Origin: Gautieria morchelliformis
Lineage: Eukaryota; Basidiomycota; Agaricomycetes; Gomphales; Gomphaceae
DNA: 64,000 nt
Reading direction: 5' to 3'
NCBI GenBank assembly: GCA_015179125.1
Contig: WHVA01000055.1
Location: 277,926-341,925 of the forward strand
Part shown: positions 31,023-42,819 of the stretch, piece after piece
How the letters are laid out: each line of letters begins with the position of its first letter
How positions within the stretch are numbered: position 1 is the stretch's first letter
Translations under genes and position numbers: made by a program
Notes under the pieces: generated by a model
What the model saw: only the letters and a program-made list of their open reading frames with translations
The model's database searches: none
Told to the model about the DNA's origin: nothing

Positions 31023-31654
31023 GCTGTCAATACATAACAGAAAAACTTCTTTAGGAATTTATGGGAAGGGCGTTGGGATTCATGTGTGGCTGACACAGTG
31101 TACTGACTCAGCTGAGTGAGGGTGAGGACATGCCACCCAGTGAAGGAATGCCACTCCCTTAGAGTTCTCACATGCCACAGAATGAAAAAAAAAAAATTTT
31201 TGGCCCCCTGCCCATGCTCGTATAATCGAGCCCATCACATGTGGGCAAGGCGCACAGTCCAACCAATGCGAACGACACACACCTCGCTGTATCCATGGGC
31301 CCACGCACACAGCGACAGACTCCATTGCCATCAACAATGCTACCCTCCCCCACACCAAAATACACGCATTCATCTGCATAGCCCTCAAGATACCTCACCC
31401 AGCCCCCTGTTGCACACCACATTCGTGTTTATGCAGATGGTGTGTCACTGTCGCCCCAGCTCTGCCACCATTTACTAACCTCACATCATTGATCTCCCCT
31501 CACTCCCATCCCCAGGCCTATACTTCTGTAGGAATGGCAATGTGAGGGTGACGCAAGCAAGCCATGTCATGCCATGTCACGCCATGTGACAAAATGACTT
31601 ATTTGATTGTTCTCTTAGAATTCCATTGTTCATAGCATATAGATAGCTTACTAT
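31023..31654. other. Stretch without a recognisable gene
   Basis: It contains an A-run followed by T-run at about 31184-31200. Short open frames show no motif. Confidence 0.4.
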
Positions 31655-31883
31655 TGTCATGACACATTTATTTCCCATACTCAGAAGCTCGGTTTTCCTA
31701 TTTTCACACCCCACCTTCGTGTTCGTTCCGATCACCATTGTCATGTTCGGCAACCAATTCTCGCTGTTCGCGCCAACTACTATAGCCACGCCGTCAAATG
31801 CACGATCGACGTCTTGGGACTGACTCGGCAGTCGTCGCTGGGTCTACCACCTCCTCTGCGCGACCCTCTTCCAATGGTGTTCT
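31655..31883 (+). mobile_element. 229-bp LTR relic (TGTCATGAC start)
   Basis: The segment matches 51015-51243 over equal length with few differences (CATTTATTTCCCATACTCAG, CGATCGACGTCTTGGGA, CTACCACCTCCTCTG). Both begin TGTCATGAC like the G2 LTR but diverge afterwards, so it appears to be the 5' part of a related LTR. Confidence 0.65.
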
Positions 31884-31894
31884 GGTAGTTGGAT

Positions 31895-32878
31895 TGTCAT
31901 GACCTGTGTATTTCCCCTTTCGCTACTCCTTCCCAGTGTTCGCTCGGCTTCGCCCCCCCACCTCTCCCTCTCCTCCTCTATGTCACCTCTGTTCACCCTT
32001 CCTCGTATTTCGCCGAACAACCATTCGCTGCTCGCATCATTCGCCAGCAGGCACACCATCAAATCACGATCGACATCCCTATCCGGCATGATGGCTCGTC
32101 AGTAACTCCATCAGCTTCTCAATCCAACCCCCTTTCGGTGTTCATATGAGCAGGGTGCGTTCGCGGGACGTCCTACCCGTGGGTCGTGTAGGATCAACCC
32201 AGTAGGTGAAGAACCCATGCAGGGCAGTGTATATGCAGGCCCCAAGACATGATTTCGTACACAGGTGTCTTCGCCACCTGCACCCTCCATCGTTTCATGT
32301 TCTCCCTCTTCTCTCATTTCTATTGTATGTTTATTTCATCTATGTTGTATCATGACTGCGCACCCCTATCCAACCCTGACTCGTAACAGCCCCTTTCCTA
32401 TTCGCTGACACCTTACGAGCATTCGATATAAGTAGTTTACATTCGCATGTATATTCCCCAGTTCAATTATCATACGTCGTTCATCTTGTGCAGCTTTGAC
32501 CTCGCCGTGGTCATCATCTTAAGCCTTCTCTTGGAGATTCCCATCTTCGACTAGCAAAGGACTTAGGCATCACTGGTGAGTTCTCATACTTCATCTTCGT
32601 TACCTTAGCCTTTGAACCATTTTCTGGGCTGTTGGCGAAGGGATTGTCAAGACTTAGACAGCCCTTCCGTGAGACCTTGCATGTTACATTGTCAAGAGTC
32701 ACAGGCTATTTCGCTACGACTGTAGATAGGGTGAGCCCCGTTTAGGCAAACCCTCTTACCTTGTGAACATTCATTGGTTCACCTATTCGCCGAACGGCAT
32801 ACTTATTCGCACAAGTTATTTGGGCATTCGCTGTGTTCACTAATACACGATATTAACGCCTGAAAACCAATCTTGACA
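31895..32878 (+). mobile_element. Solo LTR of the G2 Gypsy family
   Basis: Starts TGTCATGACCTGTG and ends CCAATCTTGACA; it aligns along its length with the inverse of the G2 LTRs at 34621-35650 and 41786-42814. Terminal TGTCA/TGACA is kept. Its 984 bp against ~1030 reflects small deletions. Flanks TGGAT and ACTAT do not match, so no target duplication remains. Confidence 0.85.
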
Positions 32879-33108
32879 ACTATGCAGTCCTCATTATTCT
32901 ATTTCTACATTGTTCTCTTAGACTATAAAGTAGCTAGCTAGTACTCTCTTTTCCTCAGTGGTTTGCACACAGGCAAGCACTGAGGTAAGAGACTCATCAT
33001 TTATCCTACTGTGGCTTTACTTTCCGTTGTTCATTCTATATAGGTAATTTTATATAGTGGTTTTCACATGGGCAACCACTGAGTTCATTCCGTATAGTAA
33101 ATCTTGCA

Positions 33109-33346
33109 GGTTATTGGGCCCCGCTCTTCCATAAACCTGCTCCCGCTCCTTTTAAACATGTCTACCACAGCTTTGACCACCACGGACATTCTCCCTTCCT
33201 CTGTCCTGAAACTCATGCTAAACAGCTTGAACTGGATCACATTCTCCATGTGCTTCCAGGACACTGTAGAAACAAAAGGTTTGTGGGGCCATTTTGATGG
33301 CACAACCATTCGGCCAGCCATCAGCATTGTTATGATCCATTCCTGA
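33109..33346 (+). pseudogene. Copia fragment: primer-binding site and gag start
   Basis: After LTR-like sequence ending CTTGCA at 33108 comes GGTTATTGGGCCCC (33109-33122), the initiator-tRNA-Met anticodon-arm complement with one extra T, as in Copia-1. Gag starts at ATG 33158: MSTTALTTTDILPSSV, then WITFSMCFQDTVETKGLWGH, the usual N-terminal word of Agaricomycete Copia gag. It stops at 33346 after about 62 residues and the rest is missing. The LTR upstream (32879-33108) contains CCTCAGTG/CACTGAGG hairpin arms near 32955-32985. Confidence 0.65.
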
Positions 33347-34615
33347 GTCTGGTCCTGAAGCCAAGGCTTTAGGACTCACTTGGGAAACCTCAGGTTTCAC
33401 TCAGCTCCCTTGGGTTCCCTCCGTACCTTTGCATCACCCCTGATGTCCTTTCCTAGTTAGTTCCCCATATGTCCAACCCTTCGTCCCCCTTGTCCGCTAG
33501 TTCCAGTCATTGATACTGTTATATTGGAAATCCCGGAGGTCGGAACTGGAAAGGACAATGGCTTCAACTTATGTGTTGCGCCCCTGATGAACTACCGTCC
33601 TAAGTATTTCGGATTTGACTTCTGGATGTCGGAGAAGGCTGAAGTCGAGAGTAAGGTCAAGGGTCAAGGGTCGGAGAACAAAGGTCGGAAGAGGTGGAAG
33701 AGGCGGAGGACAGAGATTCGAGAGCGGAGGGAGAGAAGACTAGCAAAACTCGCTGTGCTAAGAACAGGAGACAGTGCGAAGGGATTCACGTATCGAAGTG
33801 GATTATCTGATTGCAGAAACGGAGACATACATGAGGGGTTTTATACAAAGAGCAGAAGCAACAGGTAATGGTATGGTACTAAGCAAATTCCGGAGAGTGC
33901 AGGAATAGGATAGACATACGGGGCAAGTAACTAATGCGGAACAAGGGGATGACAAGGGGGTGCAGGGTAGGGTAAGTACAATGGCAAAGAACAAGGTGAG
34001 TAAGTACAATGGGCATCGGAACAAATGGAATTACGGAAATGGTATCTTGCTGTGTTCAGGGTTGAGGACGGGGGCCGGTATCTGGAGGTGGCCAGGGGTA
34101 CTGAAAGAACAAGGGGTTGAGGTAGAGGGTTGCGTATGGTGCGGATGTTGTGGAGTAGAGTTGGAGGTAGCGTGGAGGTGACGCAGAGGATATGCGGAGG
34201 TGGCGGAGATGGTTGAGCGGAACAGTCGTAACAGATCCCCCTGACCCTGCATCCTACTTTACTATATAAACCCCCTAATATTGTATTGTAGTTCCTTAGT
34301 TCAGTTACCAACTTAGCTTCTCATACACTAAGCTCTTCTGCCTGACACTGTTCCTGACCATCGGCTTATAGCTAAGCCTGTTCAAGCTCCTCAGCTCCAA
34401 GCTGACTAAAGCATGAACTGCGTCCGGTAGTTTCCATCTGGGTACAGGTATTTTTGTGTCCATGCAGCAAGACGATATTGGACCTACAGAGACATCGACG
34501 GGCACTTCACATTGATGCCGGGAACACGGGAGCTGCAGGCTTCCATGTGAGTGTCTTCGTTCAGGTCCGAAGTCGGAGTGCCATGCAGCACCTCTCGTCG
34601 TCTTTTCCCCGTCTA
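33347..34615. other. Stretch without a recognisable gene
   Basis: One plus-strand frame (33524-33868) is Lys/Arg/Glu-rich but shows no family motif. CTATATAAACCCCC at 34261-34274 is TATA-like and may be part of an LTR promoter. The last five bases, CCACC at 34616-34620, are the left target duplication of G2. Confidence 0.4.
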
Positions 34616-34620
34616 CCACC

Positions 34621-35650
34621 TGTCAAGATTGGTTTTTAGGCGTTAATATTGTGTATTAGTGAACACAGCGAATGCCCAAATAAATTGGTGAATAAGTATG
34701 CTGTTTGGCGAATAGGTGAACCAATGAATGTTCACAAGATAAGAGGGTTGCCCGAGCGGAGCTCGCCCTATCTAAAGTCGTAGCGAAATGGCCCGTGGCA
34801 CTTGACGATGTAACGTACAAGCTGTCATGGAAGGGCTGTCTAAGTAGTGACAATCCCTTCGCTGGTGAAGGTGCTCCTTCGGAGCCCTTTGCCGACAGCA
34901 CAGAAAACAGTTCAAAGGCTAAGGTAATGAAGATGGAGTATGAGAACTCACCAGTGATGCCTAAGTCCTCTTCTGGTCGAAGATAGAAATCTCCAGGAGG
35001 AAGCTCAAGATGATGATCACAGCGAGGTCAAGTTTGCACAAGGTGGATGACATATGATAATTGGACTGGGGAATATACATGCGAATGTAAACTACTTATA
35101 TTGAATACCTGTACGGTATCAGCGAATAGGAAAGAGGCCGTTGTGAGTCAGGGTTGGATAGGGGTGCGCAGTCATGATACTAAGTAGATGGAATAAACAT
35201 ACAATAGAGTGAGGGGAGAGTGCGAACATGAAATGACGGAGAGTAAAGGTGGCGAAGGCACTTATGTACAAAACCATGTCTTGGGACCCACATACATGCT
35301 ACCCTGCACAGACTCTTCGTCTACTGGGTTGATCCGGCACGACCTACGGAAGGGACGTCCCGTGAACACACTTTGGCCATATGAACACCCAAAGGGGTTG
35401 GATTAAGAAGATGATGGGGTTAGTGATGAACCATCACGCCGGGTAAATGGTATCGATCGTATTTGATGGCGTGCCTGCTGGCGAAATGTGCGAGCAGCGA
35501 ATAGCGGTTTGGAGAATGGGGCGAATAGCGAATAGAGTGGACGTAGAGGAGGAGTGGTCGGAGGGTGACGCGAACTCTGGCGAAGATGCTAGGGAGTGAT
35601 GAGGGGGCAGGTAGAGGCAGTGGGGTAAGAGAAATAGACAGGTCATGACA
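34621..35650 (-). repeat. G2 3' LTR
   Basis: In plus-strand view it begins TGTCAAGATTGG and ends GGTCATGACA, with TGTCA/TGACA terminal inverts. 1030 bp. Short open frames inside recur in the partner LTR and are not genes. Confidence 0.9.
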
Positions 35651-35663
35651 GTACCCCCCTCCT
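35651..35663 (-). promoter_or_regulatory. G2 polypurine tract
   Basis: Reverse complement AGGAGGGGGGTAC abuts the 3' LTR start TGTCATGACC. This is the expected plus-strand primer site. Confidence 0.75.
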
Positions 35664-35862
35664 AGCTTTGGAGTCCAATGACGCTGCGTCCTATGGTGGG
35701 GCGGAACCCATAAAGACGTAATGGGTCCCCCGATGGGATCTCTGAAGTCTGGGCCCTGCATAGCTGCGTGGCCCGTGCACGACTTCTTTTTCTGTTTAAA
35801 AACGCGGCGCGGAATGGGGCTATGGGACCCATCTAAGCACCCCAGCCAAGCGTACTGCCCTT

Positions 35863-36604
35863 ATGACGACACCCGGGTACTCAGTCCTCCTCAATAGATC
35901 GCAGACCGTGTCGAAGGTTAGGCCGGAGCTTCTGGGAGAGTTGCGTGGGGATGTGGAGCAGTGGTTGGTCGATGCGGCAGGAGTTCAAGTGAGTACCGCT
36001 CTTTCTTCTATTAGCTTTCATTCACTCAATGATGAGGTCTAGGAGGAGCTTCGGAAAATGCTGCAGGTTGAGGAGGTGGTCGGCCGAACGTTTGAAAGAC
36101 CATCCGAAGTAGACGAGCTGGCGAAGGAGATCCAGGAAGCGAGGGTGTGGTTGGAGAGTTCGGCATCGACATTGGAACCGGTACCTGCAGAAGCGGATAT
36201 TGATTCGACTCCGGCTGCGATCTTTACGCTGACGTCAAAGGGGTGCGAAGGAAGGGAGGTGACTAGGAAGGACCCAGAAGGTATGGTTTTCTCAATTATT
36301 CCTGTGACGACTTTGCTAACCCGGTAATGCATTTGGCGAAGTCCCCCTTTCTGGTTCGCAGTCGGCCGGGGGTGCGCGTGGGTTGGTGAAAGTTGCAGAG
36401 CCTGTTACAGTGAGGCGACTGCGCATCTGCTTCGCTCCTGATGGGGAAGGCAAGAGGGCACGGATAGCGAGGGGTATGGTCGAGACGATGGCTAAGCACA
36501 ATGCACAACCCTCGGGTACTCTCACTAGCCATCGAGGGGGCAATGAAGAGGTTGATAGGGAGGGGAGCTCGGAGTGTCTGATGAGGTGTCGGTTGCAGGA
36601 GTAG
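35863..36604 (+). CDS. Spliced antisense gene inside G2, unknown function
   Basis: Three exons, 35863-35988, 36043-36280 and 36342-36604, joined by GT-AG introns of 54 and 61 nt, give a 208-residue protein with all phases in order. It starts MTTPGYSVLLNRSQ, has an acidic, probably helical middle (VDELAKEIQEARVW), then a basic segment (VTVRRLRICFAPDGEGKRAR) and a polar tail. I recognise no family. It lies between integrase and 3' LTR on the strand opposite to G2; TTTAAAAA at about 35796 could serve as TATA box. Antisense extra ORFs in the same place are known from some plant Gypsy elements, but an intron-bearing one in fungi is unfamiliar to me. It could be a captured host gene or an element accessory gene. 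No stop or frameshift is needed, although the pol of the same element is wrecked. Confidence 0.55.
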
Positions 36605-36712
36605 AATGAGTCGAAGGGAGTTGGGTGAGGATTGAGGAGAGGTTGATTAAGGGGGTTGAATCTATAGGTAGAATATGAACAGAGTGTCGTTTTCTTGGGT
36701 TTTTGTAAATGT

Positions 36713-39700
36713 CTAAGCCTTGGGTTTCTGGGGGTACTTCGCATGAAATTCGGCGAGTCTGTGAGCAGAATTAGTAACATTCAAAGAGGGTTCCCAAGAC
36801 GTAGCATCGGGAGTGTGTTCGTATCCCTTCCACTCTACTAGGTATTCCAATCGCTTTCGGTGGATGTGACTATCGAGGATTTTTGTGATCTCGTACTCGT
36901 CGGCGGAGTCAATTTCGATAGGAGGTGGGGGGTCTGCATGTCGACCTGGGATGGTAGATGTCATGGTGGGTTCGAGAAGTGATATATGAAACACAGGGTG
37001 GATCTGGCAAAGGTCCAATGGTAAGCCTAAGCGAAACGCATGAGAAGATATTTTAGCCATGATAGGATATGGGCCAAGTCTTTGGTGGTCAAGTTTCTTC
37101 GAAGGCCGTTTTGTGCGAATATTTCGCGAGTCGAGCCATGCTCTGTCACCGACCTGAAACTCAGGGATCGGAATGCGGTGACTGGTCGTGGTCGAAGTGT
37201 ACTGGGAAATTGATTTCTTGATTTGATCTCGAAGGTATTGGTGAAGATCCTTGAGATCTGCCGACTGGCGATAAGCATCCTCGGAAGCGACTGAAGTGAG
37301 TGATACTTCGAGCTTTGGATGGAAGCCCTTGTTGGCAAACAAGGGTGTGACCTGGGTCGCCGAATGGGCTGTGTTGGAGTAGGCGAATTCGGCGAGAGGC
37401 AAAAGGTCGACCCAGTCGTCCTGCTGGTAGTTGATATAGACTCAGAGATACTGCTTGAGGATCTGCTTTACTCGTTCGGTCTGTCCATTGGTTTGGGGGT
37501 GGTAGGCTGTAGAAAGGTTGCCTTTGATGCCCAGGATTTCGCAGAGAAAGGTCCAAAATCGGGAGGTGAAGTGCTTCCCTCGATCAGAGATGATGTCGCT
37601 CGGGCTACCGTGTTTAGTGAATATGTGGCGAAGGAAGAGCATGGCGACGTCCCCTGAGTTGATGTCTGAGAATGTCGGAACGAACAGGGCCATCTTCATT
37701 AGCCTGTCGACAATGATGAGGATCATATCGTGTCCATCCGACGGGGGGGGGGGGGGTCCCTCGATGAAGTCCATGGAGATTGAATCCCAAGGTCATTGGC
37801 TGATGGGCAGAAAGTGAAGGGTACCGAAGGGTTTGTGATGAATGGATTTAGCGTGGCGACACTTGGAACAGGAGCCGATGTAGTTAGGATGAAGGTGGAC
37901 ATGTTCGGCCAATGATACTGTCTCCGAATGTTCTTCATCGTTTTGTTGATCCCTGGGTGGCCTGCTAACTGATGATCATGCAGTGAGCGAAGGATGTCCA
38001 AGCGAATATCATTATGATCGGGGACATACATTTGCTGTTTGTATAACAGTGTTTTGTCATCCTCTCCAAGTGACCAGGGGTCTGGCTTCGCATTCGAAGG
38101 GGTGATTGCCAATGGCTGAGACTGAAGACGAGTAATGTGGGCTGAGGACAAGGGATTGGTCGACTGGCCCTGTTGGATGGATGTCAACAGTGATGCAGAG
38201 TCAAGGATGATGGCGCGAATGAGTTGCCCGGTCTTAAACATCGACTGGAAGTTGTGGGGATTTGCCAATGCGTAAGCACCATCCCCCCCTTTAGGGTACA
38301 CGTCGCCCCGACAGGTCAATGCATCAGGCTTTGTGCCAAGTCGCCCAGCTCGGTAGCGAATGATGTAGTTGAACCCTGACAGGTGTTCGGAACAACGACC
38401 TGTCGTCGGGTCAGCTGTTTTGTAGTCACGAAGTACTCAAGGTTTTTGTGGTCAGAGAGGACGAGGATGATGTGGGATGCCCCTTCGAGGTAGTTTTGCC
38501 ATTGGTTGAAGGCACAAAAGATGGCGAGCAGCTCCTTGTCATAGATCTCATAGTTCATTTCAGAAGGTGCCATTCCTCGCGAATAGAAGGCGATCGGGTG
38601 GATATCACCATTGGAGGGGGTGATCTGGGAGATGATGGCGGTGATGGCGTAGTCGGAGGCGTCTGTTTCGATGACGATCAAGTTACTTGGGTCGAGTTAC
38701 TTGGGTCGAAGTGGATGAGGACTGGGGCCTGGGATAACGCGGCTTTGAGTGCTTCGAAAGCCTCCTGCTGCTTCGTGTCCCAGGCAAATGGAGTATCCTT
38801 TCTGGTCAGGCAAGTGAGTGGCAGGACAATGTCTGAGAACGAAATGATGAATCTTCTGTAGAAGTTCGCAAAGCCCAGGAACGATTGGACTTCGCGAATG
38901 TTCGTCGGTACAGGCCACTTTGTCATTGCAGCTGCCTTTTCGATGTCCATGGAGACCCCAGCAGGGGAGATGATGAATCCGAGAAACTCGACCCAGTTCG
39001 AATGGAAGAGGCACTTCTCGGGCTTTATGAAGAGGTTGTGCTTCCGAAGACGGGCGAGGACCATTCGGACATGTTCTAAGTGATCCTTCCTGTTCTTGGA
39101 GAATATACGGATGTTGTCGAGGTAGACTACAACAAAGACGTCAGCCATGTCTTGGAAGATATCATTCATGAAGTGCTGGAACATCGCTGGAGCAACCGAA
39201 CGGCATGACGAGATATTTGAAGGACCCATATCGAGTTTGGAAGGCTGTCTTCCACTCTTGGCCAGAGGCGATCTGAACATTATTGAACCCGGCGTGAAGG
39301 TCGAATTTGGTATAGACGTTCGCACTTTTGAGTTGGTCAGTAAGGTTCGGAATCAGTGGGATAGGGTACTTGTTCTTTTGCGTGATACGATTCAACCCTC
39401 GATAGTCCACACACATTCGCAGTGTACCATCCTTCTTCTTCATGAACACAACAGGGGCGCCACCAGGTGATTGGGAGGAGGGGATAAATCCCTTGCCAAG
39501 CATGTCATCGAGATATTCACAGAGTGCTTCTAATTCGCTGTTCGAGAGTGGGTATATGGGACCGTGAGGTGGTGTGCCATCGTTCTCGATCTCGATGGTG
39601 TGGTCATAGGGACGATGTGGGGGTAAGTCTTTGGCTTTAGCATGCGAAAAGATATTGAAGAAGTCATGGTACTCCTCTGGTACCACAGCCCTGAACATCT

Positions 39701-41129
39701 CTAACTCGTCCTTCGGTAGAGGGTTTCCGTGGAGGAGTGTGGTCAGGGCTGGTGCATTGCCTACAGTGCGAAGCGAAGTTGGCTCAGGGATGGAAGGGTG
39801 CATGCTTAACATGAAGGTTTCTTCTTCGCCGAGTTTCATGATTAGCTCGAAGGGGGCCGCGCTGATTAGGCTTATATGCGGTGTTGTCCTCCTCATCGGA
39901 GGTGGATCAGGAGGTGAAGAATGGAATGGGAGGTGGTCATCGATCAGCGAGTCTGTACATGGTGTACAGGGGTGAGGATGACTCGGAATGGGCTCTGTTT
40001 TTGGTCGAATAGGTTCAGTTTCTATTATGCGTTCTTTCGTGACTGAAAATGGATGGATGAGATTGTTAGGAAGCGATATGGAGGACTCAGAGGAGTGATT
40101 CTCGATCAGCTTGGTTGAGAGGAGTAAGGGTTCGCCATCCACGTCGAACGTCTGTTCGTAACCAGAAAGATTTGGAATAGGAGCGGGCGAAGAAGCGACG
40201 TCCGGTGGAAAGACCGGGACGTAGGAGAGTGGTCCAATCGCTGTGTTCGGGATGTAACCCAAGGATGGTGGGGACGAATGCTAACCAGGAACTGGCAGTG
40301 GCGAAGTCATAGACACAGTGTGGAGTTCGGGGATACTGTCGAAGATAGCCAGCGGGGAAATCATCGTACAGGCCCTCGCGACCGTCATACGTGGGAGCAT
40401 GGAATCGGCGCCAGAAGGAAAGGTGATTGAGAGGAAGCCCCAATTGATAGTGGGTTTCGTAGAATGAAGCCACGGAAGCCCAAGAACAATTGCGGCCGAA
40501 GGGTGTAACTTTGTGACAAGTAGCGAAATGTCCTGCGAAGAGGAGTTGCTGAAAGTGAGACTAGTATCTAGATATTCGTGAATGAAACCAGCAGTGGCTG
40601 GCTTCCCGTCGAAAAGGGAGAGAGCAATCGGCGAATGGAGTGATGTACATACGAAACCAGGACGAGAGGAAAAAGAGCTATCAATGAAATTGGAAGTAGC
40701 ACCAGAGTTTATGAGTGTAGGGATTGAGTTAGAGAGACTGGGAAGGTGTACATGGATGATGAAGGATGAATCAGAATGGGAGCCAATAGAGGCGAATAAA
40801 CACACCAGTGGTACAGAGTTGATAGGGTTGTTATTCGGAGGGGTAAAACAGTTATTGGTAAGAGTTGTGGAAAATGAGTCAGAGTATAGTGGGAGAAAAG
40901 ATCCAGGTCTGCCAGGTAAGGCGGAAAGCTGTGCGAATGATTGGTGTGGGGAAGGACGATCCATGAAGGGGTAAGACTGTCCCACGAATAAACAAGGCTC
41001 AGGCATGCCAGGTGAGGCAGGAATCTGTAGAGAGGGGTGTTGGAAGGGAGGTTGTCCCACAAAGGGGAATAGGGCAGGCACGCCAAGTGGGGCAGGAGTC
41101 TGTAGAGAGGAGTATTGAAAGGGGGGTTG
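36713..41129 (-). pseudogene. G2 pol: protease, RT, RNase H, integrase, chromodomain
   Basis: Read from high to low coordinates: protease LINSGATSNFID (about 40680-40715, Asp replaced by Asn); RT with VVFMKKKDGTLRMCVDYRGL, FDLHAGFNNVQI and YLDN instead of YLDD (Asn codon 39113-39115); RNase [13 protein letters not shown] and [12 protein letters not shown]; integrase HPGINKTMKNIRRQYHW, SMDFIEG, SDRGKHFTSRFW, TNGQTER (DDE residues present); chromodomain EYEITKILDSHIHRK, EWKGYE. Damage: stop near 40281, frameshift at the MPFG box (~39165), a 14-bp tandem duplication (38681-38708), frameshifts near 38390 and 37895, and TGA codons at 37793-37795 and 37442-37444 where CGA is expected. It cannot be functional. 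Confidence 0.9.
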
Positions 41130-41608
41130 TGTTGGGTGCATTTATGCTCCTGCACCAAAATCAAGCCAAATAGATTCCACCATTCTTATTTCTTTTGATT
41201 TTGACTTGAAACCATGCTGACATTCATTCTATGATTTGTCAAATTTTTCTTTGATTTTTCGAAGCTGTATTTCTACTTCTTTTCATGTTCTGTCCAACCG
41301 ACCCTTTGTGGGTGGTTGTGGACAAGTTTCCTTTTTGAGCTGCGGCTGTTCACTAATGCGCTACGTTCTATGGGAGCTTAGCAGGGCACACCATGGCCTC
41401 ACGGGCGCTAAAGCGCCAGCTAGTAGTACATGCGCATGAGACACATTTCCCCCCTCTCTCAGTGACAACTAAATTCACTGAGAGAGGCAAGTAAATTAGT
41501 CTTGTTTCTTTTCGATTTGTTGACCTAGAAATCCTGTAGTGAAATAATTTCTAGTCTTCTTTTGAGCACCAAGTCCAAACCTACTGCCTATAATTCCTGT
41601 CCTCTACA
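41130..41608 (+). mobile_element. Copia solo LTR inside G2
   Basis: Begins TGTTGGGTGCATTTATGC and ends CCTCTACA; flanked by GGTTG (41125-41129) and GGTTA (41609-41613), a target duplication with one change. It is of the same family as the Copia-1 LTR but of the variant with ACTAAA instead of AATAAA in the hairpin loop. It sits in the leader/protease-proximal part of G2. Confidence 0.88.
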
Positions 41609-41785
41609 GGTTATCCCATGAAGGGGAATAGGGCAGGAGTCTAAGAAATGTTCGGTGCGGGGAGAGGCGACCTTTGAAACGGCGAGGCTGTCCCGCGAAT
41701 AGATCTGGCGTAGAGTGCATGTGAACAAAAAGGTGATGAATGGATGGAATGAATGCTTTGACTGTAGCTGTTAGTTCAATTATAT

Positions 41786-42814
41786 TGTCAAGATTGGTTT
41801 TTAGCATTAATATCGTGTATTAGTGAACACAGTGAATGCCCGAATAACTTGTGCAAATAAGTATGCTGTTCGGCGAATAGGTGAACCAATGAATGTTCAC
41901 AAGATAAGAGGGTTGCCCGAGCGGAGCTCGCCCTATCTACAGTCGTAGCGAAATGGCCCGTGGCACTTGACGATGTAACGTACAAGGTGTCATGGAAGGG
42001 TTGTCTAAGTAGTGACAATCCCTTCGCCGGCGAAGGTCCTCCTTCGGATCCCTTCGCCAACAGCACAGAAAATAGTTCGAAGGCTAAGGTAACGAAGATG
42101 GAGTATGAGAACTCACCAGTGATGCCTAAGTCCTCTTCTGGTCGAAGATAGAAATCTCCAGGAGGAGGCTCAAGATGATGATCACAGCGAGGTCAAGTTT
42201 GCACAAGGTGGATGACGTATGATAATTGAACTGGGGAATATACATACAAATGTAAACTACTTACATCAAATACCCGTAGGGTATCAGTGAATAGGAAAGA
42301 GGCCGTCGTGAGTCAGGGTTGGATAGGGGTGCGCAGTCATGATACTAAGTAGATGGAATAAACATACAATAGAGTGAGGGGAGAGTGCGAACATGAAACG
42401 ACGGAGAGTAAAGGTGGCGAAGGCACTTATGTACAAAACCATGTCTTGGGACCCGCATACATGCTACCCTGCACGGACTCTTCATCTCCTGGGTTGATCC
42501 AGCACGACCTACAGAAGGGACGTCCCGCGAACACACTTTGGCCATATGAACACCCAAAGGGGTTGGATTAAGAAGATAATGGGGTTAGTGATGGACCATC
42601 ACACCGGGTAAATGGTATCGATTGTATTTGATGGCGTGCCTGCTGGTGAAATGTGCGAGCAGCGAATAGCAGTTTGGAGAATGGGGCGAACAGCGAATAG
42701 AGTGGACATAGAGGAGGAGTGGTCGGAGGGTGAGGCGAACTCTGGTGAAGATGCTAGGGAGTGAGGGGGGGCAGGTAGATGCAGTGGGGTAAGAGAAATA
42801 GACGGGTCATGACA
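41786..42814 (-). repeat. G2 5' LTR
   Basis: Plus-strand view TGTCAAGATTGG...GGTCATGACA, 1029 bp, partner of 34621-35650. In element sense it should hold the G2 promoter. The base following it inward (ATATAATTGAACTAACAG) does not match a primer site I recognise. Confidence 0.9.
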
Positions 42815-42819
42815 CCACC

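Larger units (their letters stand above)
34621..42814 (-). mobile_element. G2: old Ty3/Gypsy chromovirus with antisense gene
   Basis: An 8.2-kb element on the minus strand flanked by CCACC (34616-34620 and 42815-42819). Order in its own sense: 5' LTR (41786-42814), a short leader, protease, RT, RNase H, integrase with chromodomain (41129-36713), a 1-kb region with a gene on the other strand, polypurine tract and 3' LTR (34621-35650). No gag or zinc knuckle is visible between 5' LTR and protease. By eye the LTRs differ at roughly 6-8% of the first 330 positions, mostly by transitions, so the insertion is old. A Copia solo LTR sits at 41130-41608. Confidence 0.9.

Noticed and set aside
31889..32149. 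Three overlapping short frames
   Set aside because: They fall in the 5' part of the G2 solo LTR.
34795..34986. Small plus-strand frame repeated at 41960-42151
   Set aside because: It lies in both G2 LTRs; repetition reflects LTR identity, not gene duplication.
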